DNA of 64,000 nucleotides. It comes from Azomonas tarimensis (GTDB taxonomy: Bacteria > Pseudomonadota > Gammaproteobacteria > Pseudomonadales > Pseudomonadaceae). Position 1 is the first letter of the stretch, and every line of letters starts with the position of its first letter. Positions 8,306 to 16,758 of this stretch are shown in pieces. The notes below the pieces were generated by a model. It did no database searches. It was not told the origin of the DNA and saw nothing but the letters and a program-made list of their open reading frames with translations. A program made the position numbers and the translations under genes. The stretch lies in the NCBI RefSeq assembly GCF_042648805.1, contig NZ_JBHRXZ010000017.1:124001-188000 (forward strand), in the 5' to 3' direction.

Positions 8306-9697
8306 TCAGCGGCTGGCCAGCGAGGCGCGGCCGCGCTGGACTGCGGCGCGAACCTGGGCCGGCGCGGTACCGCCGATGTGGTCGCGGGCGTTCACCGAGC
8401 CCTCCAGGGTCAGTACGGCGAACACGTCCTCGTCGATCTGGTCGCTGAAGCGGCGCAGCTCGTCCAGGCTCATCTCGGCCAGGTCCTTGGCGGATTCCAC
8501 GCCGTATCTCACCGCGTGGCCGACGATCTCGTGGCAATCGCGGAACGGCAGGCCCTTGCGCACCAGGTAGTCGGCCAGGTCCGTGGCGGTGGAGAAGCCG
8601 CGCAGGGCCGCCTCGCGCATGTTCTCGCGCTTCGGGCGGATCGCCGGGACCATGTCGGCGAAGGCGCGCAGCGAGTCGCGCAGGGTGTCGGCGGCGTCGA
8701 ACAAGGGCTCCTTGTCTTCCTGGTTGTCCTTGTTGTAGGCCAGCGGCTGGCCCTTCATCAGGGTCAGAAGGCCGGTCAGCGCGCCGAACACCCGGCCGGA
8801 TTTGCCACGCACCAGCTCGGGCACGTCCGGGTTCTTCTTCTGCGGCATGATCGAGGAGCCGGTGCAGAAGCGATCCGGCAGGTCGATGAACTGGAACTGG
8901 GCGGATGTCCACAGCACCAGCTCTTCGGAGAAGCGCGACAGGTGCATCATGGCGAGCGAGGCCGCGGCACAGAATTCGATGGCGAAGTCGCGATCCGAGA
9001 CGCCGTCGAGCGAGTTGCCGGAGATCGCCTCGAAACCGAGCAGCTCGCAGGTGATTTCCCGGTCGATGGGGTAGGTGGTGCCAGCCAGCGCGGCCGAGCC
9101 CAGCGGCATGCGATTGGTCCGCTTGCGGCAATCCACCAGGCGCTCGTGATCGCGGGCGAGCATCTCGAACCAGGCCAGCAGGTGGTGGCCGAAGGTCACC
9201 GGCTGGGCGGTCTGCAGGTGGGTGAAGCCGGGCATCAGGGTATTGGCTTCGGCCTCGGCAAGGTCCAGCAGCCCCTGCTGCAGACGGGTGATTTCGCCCA
9301 ATATCGCGTCGATCTCGTCGCGCAGCCAGAGACGAATGTCGGTGGCCACCTGGTCGTTGCGCGAACGCCCGGTGTGCAACTTCTTGCCGGTCACTCCGAC
9401 GCGCTCGGTAAGGCGGGCCTCGATATTCATGTGCACGTCTTCGAGGTCGACGCGCCAGTCGAAGGTGCCGGCCTCGATTTCACCCTGGATCGCCTGCAGG
9501 CCGTCGACGACGGTGTCGCGCTCGGCCTCGCTGAGTACTCCGACCTTCGCCAGCATGGTGGCGTGGGCGATGGAGCCCATGATGTCGTGGCGGTAGAGGC
9601 GCTTGTCGAACTCGACGGAGGCGGTGAAACGGGCGACGAAGGCGTCGACGGGCTCGCTGAAACGGCCGCCCCAGGACTGGTTGGTCTTGTCGGTCAT
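8306..9697 (-). CDS. argH: Argininosuccinate lyase
   Basis: ArgH cleaves argininosuccinate to arginine and fumarate in the last step of arginine synthesis, as a cytosolic homotetramer. The 463-residue length is normal. The fumarase/ASL superfamily signature SSIMPQKKNPD lies near residue 280, and the N-terminal MTDKTNQSWGGRF, the HTGRSRNDQ segment and TAQPVTFGHH are all typical. It is transcribed away from the algZ remnant and algR, as in other pseudomonads. Together with argA and an argE-like gene near the right end, it gives three arginine-synthesis genes in the window. Confidence 0.97.
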   Translation of the reverse strand: MTDKTNQSWGGRFSEPVDAFVARFTASVEFDKRLYRHDIMGSIAHATMLAKVGVLSEAERDTVVDGLQAIQGEIEAGTFDWRVDLEDVHMNIEARLTERVGVTGKKLHTGRSRNDQVATDIRLWLRDEIDAILGEITRLQQGLLDLAEAEANTLMPGFTHLQTAQPVTFGHHLLAWFEMLARDHERLVDCRKRTNRMPLGSAALAGTTYPIDREITCELLGFEAISGNSLDGVSDRDFAIEFCAAASLAMMHLSRFSEELVLWTSAQFQFIDLPDRFCTGSSIMPQKKNPDVPELVRGKSGRVFGALTGLLTLMKGQPLAYNKDNQEDKEPLFDAADTLRDSLRAFADMVPAIRPKRENMREAALRGFSTATDLADYLVRKGLPFRDCHEIVGHAVRYGVESAKDLAEMSLDELRRFSDQIDEDVFAVLTLEGSVNARDHIGGTAPAQVRAAVQRGRASLASR

Positions 9698-9814
9698 GAA
9701 TGCGCTCGCTGAGGTGTGCTGGCTGAACGGGAAAGCCGCGCATGATAGCAGGGCAAGGCTGTAGGGGCCGCTGGAAAAAAGGCCCCGGTCAGCCAGATCG
9801 GGCGCCTCCGGACT

Positions 9815-10227
9815 GTGCGTTGTGTAGCGTTTGCAGGCGTCGTCACTGCTTTCCCGACGAGCGGCTTGTTGTCGGCATGGCGAGCATCGACACTGCCGCG
9901 ATTGCCCTGCCGCCCCTGGAATGCCATCGCCTGCCAGCTTCCACCAACGATTTCTTCAAATCTGGCCCGTCCCGGCATCCTCACCCCTGGCGCGACGAGC
10001 TTGAACTGGCGCAGCGCTGTCTCTCCATTGAACACTCCCCTGCGAAACAGGTCCCGAGACCACGGTCTTCGCGGCGCCCGCGCCAGGGGCTGGCGAACAT
10101 CGAAGCGCGATTAGCGGCACTTTTCGGGTCGGGAGCGAGTCTCAGCGTGGAACGGCGTGAAGGTCGCCATTACACCTGTCTTCGCTATCCTTGTGCGAGG
10201 CCAACGCAGGAAGCCGGATCTTTATGA
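9815..10227 (+). pseudogene. Decayed remnant of algZ/fimS sensor kinase
   Basis: In pseudomonads the AlgR partner kinase AlgZ (FimS) lies between argH and algR. Here only fragments survive. SNLARPGILTPG reads in one frame (about 9950-9990). DELELAQRCLSIEH follows in a different frame (about 9987-10030). After a jump, the C-terminal tail ANIEARLAALFGSGASLSVE and GRHYTCLRYPCARPTQEAGSL is intact (about 10090-10227). The membrane sensor part, a recognisable histidine box and most of the ATP-binding region are missing, and at least one frameshift and one internal deletion are needed. The last stop still overlaps the algR start as ATGA, a relic of the operon. The left border is approximate. Confidence 0.8.
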
Positions 10228-10970
10228 ATGTCCTGATTGTCGATGACGAACCACTAGCCCGCGAGCGCCTTAGCCGACTGGTAGGTGAGCTCGACGGCTA
10301 CCGTGCCCTCGAACCTGCTGCCAGCAATGGCGAGGAGGCGCTCGGGCTGATCGATGAGCTGCGCCCGGATATCGTCCTGTTGGATATCCGCATGCCGGGG
10401 CTCGACGGTCTTCAGGTCGCCGCAAAACTCTGCGAGCGCGATGCGCCGCCCGCTGTGATTTTCTGCACCGCCCATGACGAGTTCGCCCTGGATGCCTTCC
10501 AGATCAGCGCAGTCGGTTATCTGGTCAAGCCCGTCCGCAAGGAAAGCCTCCAGGAGGCGCTGCGCAGCGCCGAGCGCCCCAATCGGGTACAGCTGGCGGC
10601 CCTCACTCGGCCGGCGGCCGTGGCTGGTACCGGGCCGCGTACCCACATCAGCGCCCGCACGCGCAAGGGCATCGAACTCATTCCGCTCGATCAGGTGATC
10701 TACTTCATCGCCGACCACAAGTACGTCACGCTGCGCCATGAGGGGGGCGAGGTGTTGCTCGACGAGCCGCTCAAGGCGCTGGAGGACGAGTTCGGTGATC
10801 GCTTCGTGCGTATCCACCGCAATGCGCTGGTGGTGCGCGAACGCATCGAGCGACTGCAGCGCACGCCGCTGGGGCACTTCCAGCTGTTCCTCCGTGGTAT
10901 GGGCGCCGAAGGCCTGACCGTCAGCCGCCGCCACGTCCCGGGTGTGCGCAAGCTGATGCAGAATCTTTAG
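10224..10970 (+). CDS. algR: LytTR response regulator AlgR
   Basis: AlgR controls alginate synthesis, twitching motility and virulence genes in pseudomonads. At 248 residues the protein is full length. It has a receiver domain (about 1-120) with acidic pocket D7/D8, phospho-acceptor D54 in LLDIRMPG and K in LVKPV. A LytTR DNA-binding domain (about 140-245) contains RIHRNALV. The start ATG overlaps the stop of the algZ remnant, and CAGGAAG lies upstream. Nothing in AlgR looks damaged, so it is probably functional even though its kinase gene is broken. Confidence 0.95.
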   Translation: MNVLIVDDEPLARERLSRLVGELDGYRALEPAASNGEEALGLIDELRPDIVLLDIRMPGLDGLQVAAKLCERDAPPAVIFCTAHDEFALDAFQISAVGYLVKPVRKESLQEALRSAERPNRVQLAALTRPAAVAGTGPRTHISARTRKGIELIPLDQVIYFIADHKYVTLRHEGGEVLLDEPLKALEDEFGDRFVRIHRNALVVRERIERLQRTPLGHFQLFLRGMGAEGLTVSRRHVPGVRKLMQNL

Positions 10971-11054
10971 CTGCAAGCTGCAAGCTGCAAGCAAAAACGA
11001 AGCAGATTGCAGCGGGTCGCTGCGCTGCGCAGGCGCTTGAGGCTTAAGGCTTGC
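10969..11054. repeat. GCTGCAA-type dispersed repeat, copy 1
   Basis: The algR-hemC gap contains tandem AGCTGCA units (AGCTGCAAGCTGCAAGC) at 10969-10992. A half-palindromic partner GCTTGAGGCTTAAGGCTTGC follows at 11035-11054. The same two-part arrangement occurs again after rho (30871-30963). The GCAAGC/GCTTGC halves could pair to form a hairpin between genes. Confidence 0.6.
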
Positions 11055-11088
11055 TATCATGCCGGCAAAATTTCTGCCGGAAGCTGTC

Positions 11089-12030
11089 ATGTCCCTTCGC
11101 GAGATTCGCATCGCCACCCGCAAGAGTGCCCTGGCCCTATGGCAGGCCGAATACGTCAAATCGCGCCTCGAGCAGGCGCATCCGGGGCTCAAGGTGAGCC
11201 TGGTGCCCATGGTCAGTCGCGGCGACAAGTTGCTCGATGCGCCACTGGCGAAGATCGGTGGCAAGGGATTGTTCGTCAAGGAACTGGAGACCGCCCTGCT
11301 GGATCAGGAGGCCGACATCGCCGTGCACTCCATGAAGGACGTGCCCATGGACTTTCCCGAGGGGCTCGGCCTCTATTGCATCTGCGAGCGCGAGGATCCG
11401 CGTGACGCCTTCGTGTCGGGCCGGTACGAAAGCATCGACGCGCTACCGCCCGGTAGCGTGGTGGGCACCTCCAGCCTGCGCCGCCAGGCCCAGTTGCTGG
11501 CACGTCGGCCGGATCTGAAAATCCAGTTCCTGCGCGGCAACGTCAACACCCGTCTGGCCAAGCTCGACGCTGGCGAGTACGACGCCATCATCCTGGCCGC
11601 GGCCGGCCTGATACGCCTCGGCTTCGGCGAGCGGATCCGTTCCACCCTCAGCGTCGACGACAGCCTGCCGGCCGGTGGGCAGGGTGCGGTGGGTATCGAG
11701 TGCCGCAGCGGCGACGAAGAGATTCACAGCCTGCTGGCGCCGCTGAACGATCCGGACACCGCGGTTCGCGTCAGCGCCGAACGTGCCCTCAACCGACACC
11801 TCAACGGCGGCTGCCAGGTCCCGATTGCCTGTTACGCCGTCCTTGAAGCGGAAGGCGTGTGGTTGCGCGGCCTGGTCGGCCAGCCCGACGGCAGCGAGCT
11901 GCTGCATGCCCAGGGGCGTGCGCCTATTGAGGATGCCGAAGCATTGGGGGTGCGCCTGGCCGAGGAGTTGCTGGCCCAGGGCGCCGGGCGGATTCTCTCC
12001 GCGATCTACGGTGGGGATGCCGCTGAGTGA
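11089..12030 (+). CDS. hemC: Porphobilinogen deaminase (hydroxymethylbilane synthase)
   Basis: HemC joins four porphobilinogen units into hydroxymethylbilane for heme synthesis. The 313-residue cytosolic enzyme has the usual EIRIATRKSALALWQAEYV start, the DKLLDAPLAKIGGKGLFVKE segment and VGTSSLRRQAQL. Its dipyrromethane cofactor cysteine lies in NGGCQVPIA near residue 242. I use the ATG at 11089, which matches the usual family length. An in-frame ATG 30 bases upstream (11059) would add MPAKFLPEAV. The stop overlaps the GTG start of hemD. Confidence 0.96.
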   Translation: MSLREIRIATRKSALALWQAEYVKSRLEQAHPGLKVSLVPMVSRGDKLLDAPLAKIGGKGLFVKELETALLDQEADIAVHSMKDVPMDFPEGLGLYCICEREDPRDAFVSGRYESIDALPPGSVVGTSSLRRQAQLLARRPDLKIQFLRGNVNTRLAKLDAGEYDAIILAAAGLIRLGFGERIRSTLSVDDSLPAGGQGAVGIECRSGDEEIHSLLAPLNDPDTAVRVSAERALNRHLNGGCQVPIACYAVLEAEGVWLRGLVGQPDGSELLHAQGRAPIEDAEALGVRLAEELLAQGAGRILSAIYGGDAAE

Positions 12031-12800
12031 AGGGCTGGCGCCTGCTGCTGACACGTCCGGCCGCCGAGTGCGCTGCGCTGGCGGCACGCCTGTCCGAGGC
12101 GGGTGCACACTGCGCCTGCATGCCGCTGCTGGCCGCCGAGGCGTTGGCCGAGACGCCCGGGCAGCGGGGCCGGATCATGGAGCTGGATCGCTATCAGGCG
12201 GTCATCGTTATCAGCAAGCCGGCCGCCCGGCTGGGCCTCGAATACGTTGACCGCTACTGGCCGCAGCCGCCGTTCGGCCAACGCTGGTTCAGTGTGGGGC
12301 CGGCCACCGGGGCAATCCTGGCCGACTATGGCCTCGACGTGACCTGGCCTGAGCAGGGCGACGACAGTGAAGCATTACTGGCGCTGCCGGCACTGGCGGA
12401 CGCGCTGGCGGTTGCCGACCCCCGTGTGCTTCTGCTCAAGGGCGAGGGTGGGCGCGATCTGATCGCCCAGACGTTGCGCGCACGCGGGGCCGAGGTGGAT
12501 GCGCTGGTGCTGTATCGGCGCGTCACGCCAAGCTACCCCGCCGGGTCCCTGTCGCGGCTTGTCGAGTCGGAACGCCTCAACGGACTGGTGGTCAGCAGTG
12601 GGCAGGGTCTCGAATCATTGCGGGATCTTGCGGGAGATGATTGGCCAAGGCTGAGGCGGCTACCTCTCTTCGTGCCCAGTGCGCGTGTAGCGCAAGCGGC
12701 ACGGCAGCTCGGTGCAACCCAAATCGTCGAATGTCGCGGGGCCGGTGAGCAGGCCCTGCAGGTGGCCTTGCGGGAACTTCCCGCGCCGACCGCTTCATGA
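12027..12800 (+). CDS. hemD: Uroporphyrinogen-III synthase
   Basis: HemD cyclises hydroxymethylbilane to uroporphyrinogen III with inversion of ring D. The 257-residue protein shows the weakly conserved family pattern, including LLTRPAAECAALAARL at the start, a central segment VLLLKGEGGRDLIAQTLRARGAEVDALVLYRR and a later LVVSSGQGLESL. It starts at GTG 12027 and overlaps hemC by 4 bases (GTGA), so translation is probably coupled. Position in the hemC-D-X-Y cluster supports the assignment. Confidence 0.92.
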   Translation: MKGWRLLLTRPAAECAALAARLSEAGAHCACMPLLAAEALAETPGQRGRIMELDRYQAVIVISKPAARLGLEYVDRYWPQPPFGQRWFSVGPATGAILADYGLDVTWPEQGDDSEALLALPALADALAVADPRVLLLKGEGGRDLIAQTLRARGAEVDALVLYRRVTPSYPAGSLSRLVESERLNGLVVSSGQGLESLRDLAGDDWPRLRRLPLFVPSARVAQAARQLGATQIVECRGAGEQALQVALRELPAPTAS

Positions 12801-12816
12801 TGCAAAGGACGGAAAC

Positions 12817-14250
12817 GTGAGCGAAGCTGACAAAGAGAAGCATCCGAAAGACAAGAACACCTCCCCGGCCGGTGCCCCCGCAGCGGATTCCCCCGCAGAT
12901 GGCGGCGCCGCCGCCGCACCCATTGCCGGATCCCGACCCTCTTCCACCCCAGGGGGGACGTCGGAGCCGGCTGCCGCGCCCGGCAAGCCATCGGAAGGCC
13001 GGCCAGGCGAGGCCACCGCCAAGCCCTCGGGAACCGGGACCACTACGTCTGATTATCCCCCAGGCAGTCCTGGCGGTACGGGCAACGGCAAGCGCAGGCG
13101 TGGCGCCGATAGCGGTTCCGGCCGTGATGGTGGCGGCAGCGGCAAGGGCCTGGCCCTGCTGGCGCTCCTGGTGGGACTGGCCGGATTGGGCGCAGGCGGT
13201 TACAGCTTGGTGCAGCAGTCACGCCTGGCCGATCTTGAACAGCAGATCGATCAGCGGGTGGAGCAACGGGTCGGTGCGCAACTGAACGCTGTGCAGGAGC
13301 TGTCCCGGCAGACCCGCCAACTGAGCGAGCGCGAACGTGAGTGGATGCCGCGTCTGGAGCGCCTCGAGCAATTGCCGTCGGCTGACGAGCTGGATGACCG
13401 TGCGCGCCTGCTGGGCCGCCTGCAAAGCCAGCAGCAACGGCTGGCCGACCGGGTGGAAGATGTCCTCGGTGAAAGCCGCGAGCATTGGCGCCTGGCCGAG
13501 GCCGAGCACCTGCTGCGCATGGCGATGCTGCGCCTGTCGGCCATGCAGGACGTGAACAGCGCCGCGGCGTTGATCGAAGAGGCCGACCTGATCCTGCAGG
13601 CGCAGGATGACCCTGGCGCCTATGGCGCGCGGCGGCGGCTACTCGAGGGCCTGGAGGCGCTGCGTAGCCTGCCGCAGCTCGATCGCACCGGCTTGTTCCT
13701 GCAGCTCGGCGCGCTTCGCGGGCAGGCCAGTCGGGTGGTGGAGCAGGCTCCTGAGTTCCAGGTGGGCGAGGAGGCTGCGGCGCAGCCCGGCCAGCGGCGC
13801 TGGCAGCAGTGGCTCGACCAGCTGCAGCGCTACGTGCGGGTCGACCTCGACGCCGATAATGATACCCGCCCGCTGCTTGCCGGGCAGAGCCTCGGGCAGG
13901 TGCGATTGGCGCTGGCGCTGGCCATTGAACAGGCCCAGTGGGCAGTGCTCAACAGCAATACCGAAGTGTTCCGCCAGGCGCTGGAGCAGGCCCGTGCGCT
14001 GCTCGACGAGCAGTTCAGCGAGGACAACGAGCAGAGCCGTGCGCTGTCCCAGCGCCTTGCCGGACTGTCGCAGCGGCAGGTTGCGGTGGAGTTGCCGGAC
14101 CTGACGCCTTCGCTGCGAGCGTTGCAGGCCTACATCGAGGAGCGCCGTCAGGATGACGACGCACCGCAGGATTCCGCCCAGCCGGAGGCGCCCGCACCGG
14201 CTGATGGAGAGACGCCCGAAGAGGCGGCGGATGAGGGTGTACGCACATGA
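12817..14250 (+). CDS. hemX: HemX-family inner-membrane protein
   Basis: This 477-residue protein is encoded in the usual place after hemD. It has a low-complexity Pro/Ala/Gly/Ser-rich cytosolic N-terminus (about 1-105), one transmembrane helix (GLALLALLVGLAGLGAGGYSLV, about 110-131) and a long periplasmic coiled coil. A helical domain with EAEHLLRMAMLRLSAMQDV follows. Despite its old name as a uroporphyrinogen methylase, its role is not settled. The GTG at 12817 follows AAGGACGG. Its stop overlaps the hemY start by 4 bases. Confidence 0.88.
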   Translation: MSEADKEKHPKDKNTSPAGAPAADSPADGGAAAAPIAGSRPSSTPGGTSEPAAAPGKPSEGRPGEATAKPSGTGTTTSDYPPGSPGGTGNGKRRRGADSGSGRDGGGSGKGLALLALLVGLAGLGAGGYSLVQQSRLADLEQQIDQRVEQRVGAQLNAVQELSRQTRQLSEREREWMPRLERLEQLPSADELDDRARLLGRLQSQQQRLADRVEDVLGESREHWRLAEAEHLLRMAMLRLSAMQDVNSAAALIEEADLILQAQDDPGAYGARRRLLEGLEALRSLPQLDRTGLFLQLGALRGQASRVVEQAPEFQVGEEAAAQPGQRRWQQWLDQLQRYVRVDLDADNDTRPLLAGQSLGQVRLALALAIEQAQWAVLNSNTEVFRQALEQARALLDEQFSEDNEQSRALSQRLAGLSQRQVAVELPDLTPSLRALQAYIEERRQDDDAPQDSAQPEAPAPADGETPEEAADEGVRT

Positions 14251-15467
14251 AACGACTGGCGTTATCGCTCGTGCTGCTGTTGGCGGTGCTCGGGGGGCTG
14301 GGCTGGGCCTTCCTGCAAAGCCCGGGCTACGTACTGATCACCTATGACCGCTTCCGCTACGAATCCACGTTCTGGGTGTTCCTTGGCATCCTTTTCGTGC
14401 TCTGGCTGCTGGCGTTTCTGCTCAACCGTCTGCTGGGACTGCTGGTGGCGTCCGGCGCGCTGGTCAACCCCTGGTCGCGCAAACATCGCCAGCGCCGTAT
14501 CGGCAAGGCCTCGCGGCTGGGGCAGCGGGAGCTGGCCGAGGGGCAGTGGAACCAGGCGCTCGACCACCTGCGGGTTGCCGCCGACAAGGATGGTCGTCCA
14601 TTGATGCATTACCTCGGCGCGGCCAGGGCGGCGAACGAGATGCGCCAGTACGCCGAAGCCGATGCCCTGCTCGATGAAGCCATGAAACGCGAGCCCGACG
14701 CGACGCTGGCGGTAGGCCTGACCCGCGCACGGCTGCTCATCGACCGTGGCGAGTACGCGGACGCACGGGACCTGCTCAAGACGCTGCATCAGGACTATCC
14801 GCGTAATGTCCAGGTCATGCAGCTGCTGCAGCAGCTGCATGTCCAGCTACAGGAGTGGGTCGCGCTGTGCACGCTGCTGCCTGAACTGCGCAAGCTGAAG
14901 GTGTTGCCCACCGCGCGCCTGGATGAACTGGAGCGACTGGCCTGGACTGCGGCGCTGGAGTCGTTGGGCAACGTCGAGGAGCCCGAGCGCGAAGAGGCGC
15001 TGGTCAAGCTGCAGCAGCGCTGGCAAAGCGTGCCCACCGGGCTCAGGCAGGATCCAGTGGTGGTTCGGGCCTACAGCGACGGGCTGGTCCGGCTGGGTGC
15101 CGAAGCCAAGGCCGAGGACGTGCTGCACGGCGCGATCAAGCGGCATTTCAGCCCTCTGCTGGTCGAGCCCTACGGCCGGGTCCATGGTGACGACCCGGTC
15201 CGTCAGCTGGCGCGGGCCGAAGCCTGGCTGAAGGATCACCCGGATGATCCTGCGCTGCTGCTGGCGCTGGGCCGACTCTGTCTGCGCAACGAGCTGTGGG
15301 GCAAGGCGCGCGGCTACCTGGAGAGCAGCCTGAGGTTCGCCCACCGCCCCGAAACCTGCGCAGAGCTGGCGCGTCTCCTCGCCCGCCTGGGCGAGGTGGA
15401 GCGCAGCAACCTGCTGTTCCAGGAAGGCCTCGGCCTGCTCGACCGCAGCCTGCCTGTGCTGCGTTAG
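14247..15467 (+). CDS. hemY: HemY-family TPR membrane protein
   Basis: HemY is an inner-membrane protein of the heme cluster with two N-terminal transmembrane helices (about 5-22 and 38-62) and a cytosolic tetratricopeptide-repeat domain. The 406-residue length is standard, and the HemY_N pattern is seen in SPGYVLITYDRFRYESTFW. It is thought to help organise late heme synthesis; this enterobacterial/pseudomonad HemY is not the Gram-positive coproporphyrinogen oxidase. It is translationally coupled to hemX by an ATGA overlap. Confidence 0.92.
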   Translation: MKRLALSLVLLLAVLGGLGWAFLQSPGYVLITYDRFRYESTFWVFLGILFVLWLLAFLLNRLLGLLVASGALVNPWSRKHRQRRIGKASRLGQRELAEGQWNQALDHLRVAADKDGRPLMHYLGAARAANEMRQYAEADALLDEAMKREPDATLAVGLTRARLLIDRGEYADARDLLKTLHQDYPRNVQVMQLLQQLHVQLQEWVALCTLLPELRKLKVLPTARLDELERLAWTAALESLGNVEEPEREEALVKLQQRWQSVPTGLRQDPVVVRAYSDGLVRLGAEAKAEDVLHGAIKRHFSPLLVEPYGRVHGDDPVRQLARAEAWLKDHPDDPALLLALGRLCLRNELWGKARGYLESSLRFAHRPETCAELARLLARLGEVERSNLLFQEGLGLLDRSLPVLR

Positions 15468-15476
15468 CCCCATGCC

Positions 15477-15508
15477 GAGCCCGGTCGGTCAGGGAGCCGG
15501 CCGGGCTC
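15477..15508 (+). terminator. Hairpin after hemY
   Basis: GAGCCCGG (15477-15484) pairs with CCGGGCTC (15501-15508) immediately after the hemY stop, giving an 8-base-pair GC-rich stem. No T run follows (CGGCTTG), so it may attenuate or separate hemY from dsbB rather than terminate fully. Confidence 0.35.
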
Positions 15509-15571
15509 CGGCTTGTCAGCCGCCGCCGCTTTCCTTACCGTAGCCGGATTTTCCCGCCCCGCGGAGTTCCC

Positions 15572-16063
15572 ATGGCGTTGGCCAGTACCCGTTCGACCTT
15601 CTTCATCGGCTTTCTCGGTTGCCTGGCGATCATCGCCGGTGCGCTCTATCTCGAGCATGTCGTCGGTCTCGCACCCTGTCCCCTGTGCATCGTGCAGCGA
15701 ATCGCGGTCATGGGCTTTGGCCTTGTCTGCCTGGTCGCCGCCCTGCATGCTCCGGCCCGCCTGGGGCGCCGCGTCTATGCGGTCATCGCTCTGCTCTTCG
15801 CGGTGTCCGGTGGCGCGACCGCATGGCGCCAGATCTGGTTGCAGAGCGTCCCGGCCGACCAGCTACCGAGTTGCCTGCCGAGCCTCGACTACATGATGGA
15901 GGCGCTGCCCTTCCAGGAAATCGTTCGGTTGGTCCTGCACGGCACTGCCGAGTGCGCCGAGGTCGGCTGGACGCTGTTCGGTCTCAGCATCCCCGAGTGG
16001 AGCCTCATGGTGTTCCTGGCGATGATCGCCGCCTGCGGCTGGCAATTGTTTCGCCGCACCTGA
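15572..16063 (+). CDS. dsbB: Disulfide bond formation protein DsbB/DsbH type
   Basis: DsbB reoxidises the periplasmic dithiol oxidase DsbA and passes electrons to quinones. The 163-residue protein has four transmembrane helices. The first redox pair is C36/C39 in APCPLC. The second pair lies in the periplasmic loop between helices 3 and 4 (LPSCLPS and TAECAEV). The copy next to hemY is often called dsbH in P. aeruginosa; the two names describe paralogues that I cannot separate here. GCGGAG precedes the ATG. The 205 bases after it (16064-16268) contain no gene I can support. Confidence 0.92.
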   Translation: MALASTRSTFFIGFLGCLAIIAGALYLEHVVGLAPCPLCIVQRIAVMGFGLVCLVAALHAPARLGRRVYAVIALLFAVSGGATAWRQIWLQSVPADQLPSCLPSLDYMMEALPFQEIVRLVLHGTAECAEVGWTLFGLSIPEWSLMVFLAMIAACGWQLFRRT

Positions 16064-16268
16064 GCGAAGCGGCGAACTCCTCGCAAGCGCCAATGGTCTC
16101 TGGTGGACTCGAACCCGTGAATCGGCGAATGGTTCGTCGGCCGTGGGTTGAACGCGAGTGGCAGGCGGCATAGTCTGGTCAGGCGCATCAAGCGCTCTCT
16201 GCCACGCAGGCGCTCACCACGGCTTGCGCCCCGCAGGCCAGAATAATCGTTAGGGAAGTGAGGTCACC

Positions 16269-16733
16269 ATGCTCGAAAGCTGCCGAAATGCTCAGGAACG
16301 CTGGGGTGGGGTCCATCTGTTGATCGATCGCTGGTTGCAGGAACGGCACGAGCTGTCGAGTACCTTCGCACGACTGGAGGGCGATCTGGCGTCGTCAAGT
16401 CCTCAGCAACTGCAGGAGTTCTGCGAAATCCTCCTGGACTACTGCTCGGCCGGGCATTTCGAGATCTACGAGCAACTCAGCAAAGAGGCTGAAGCCTTTG
16501 ACGACGTTCGAGGGCTGGAGCTGGCAAACCAGATCTATCCACGGATCCAGGCCATCACCGAAATGGTGCTGGCTTTCAATGATCAGTGCGAGCAGGGGAA
16601 TTGCCTGGAAAGCCCCATGCTGGCCGATGACCTTGCCCGCCTGGGAGGGCTCCTGGCCGAGCGTTTCGAGCTCGAGGACTGCTTGATCGAAGTGTTGCAT
16701 ACCGCCCATAAGCAGACGGCGGCCACAGCCTGA
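16269..16733 (+). CDS. algQ: Rsd/AlgQ family anti-sigma-70 regulator
   Basis: AlgQ (AlgR2) is the pseudomonad Rsd homologue, which binds the housekeeping sigma factor and affects alginate and other stationary-phase genes. The 154-residue all-helical protein begins with MLESCRNAQERWGGVHLLIDRWLQER, shown here in part, and includes the conserved LQEFCEILLDYCSAGHFEIYEQL region. Its position between dsbB and algP is the same as in P. aeruginosa. GGGAAGTGAGG precedes the ATG. Confidence 0.93.
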   Translation: MLESCRNAQERWGGVHLLIDRWLQERHELSSTFARLEGDLASSSPQQLQEFCEILLDYCSAGHFEIYEQLSKEAEAFDDVRGLELANQIYPRIQAITEMVLAFNDQCEQGNCLESPMLADDLARLGGLLAERFELEDCLIEVLHTAHKQTAATA

Positions 16734-16758
16734 CTCTGCCGCCAAGCTCGAGGTGCCC

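Noticed and set aside
7883..9712. 609-residue plus-strand frame opposite argH
   Set aside because: argH is certain; the opposite frame is low-complexity shadow sequence.
9764..9786. GGGGCC/GGCCCC hairpin with an A-run in its loop, upstream of argH
   Set aside because: Only 6 base pairs with an 11-base loop and no T run; too weak to call a terminator.
9742..10227. 161-residue frame before algR as an intact gene
   Set aside because: Only its end resembles AlgZ; the rest needs a frameshift and a deletion to align, so I call it a pseudogene remnant.
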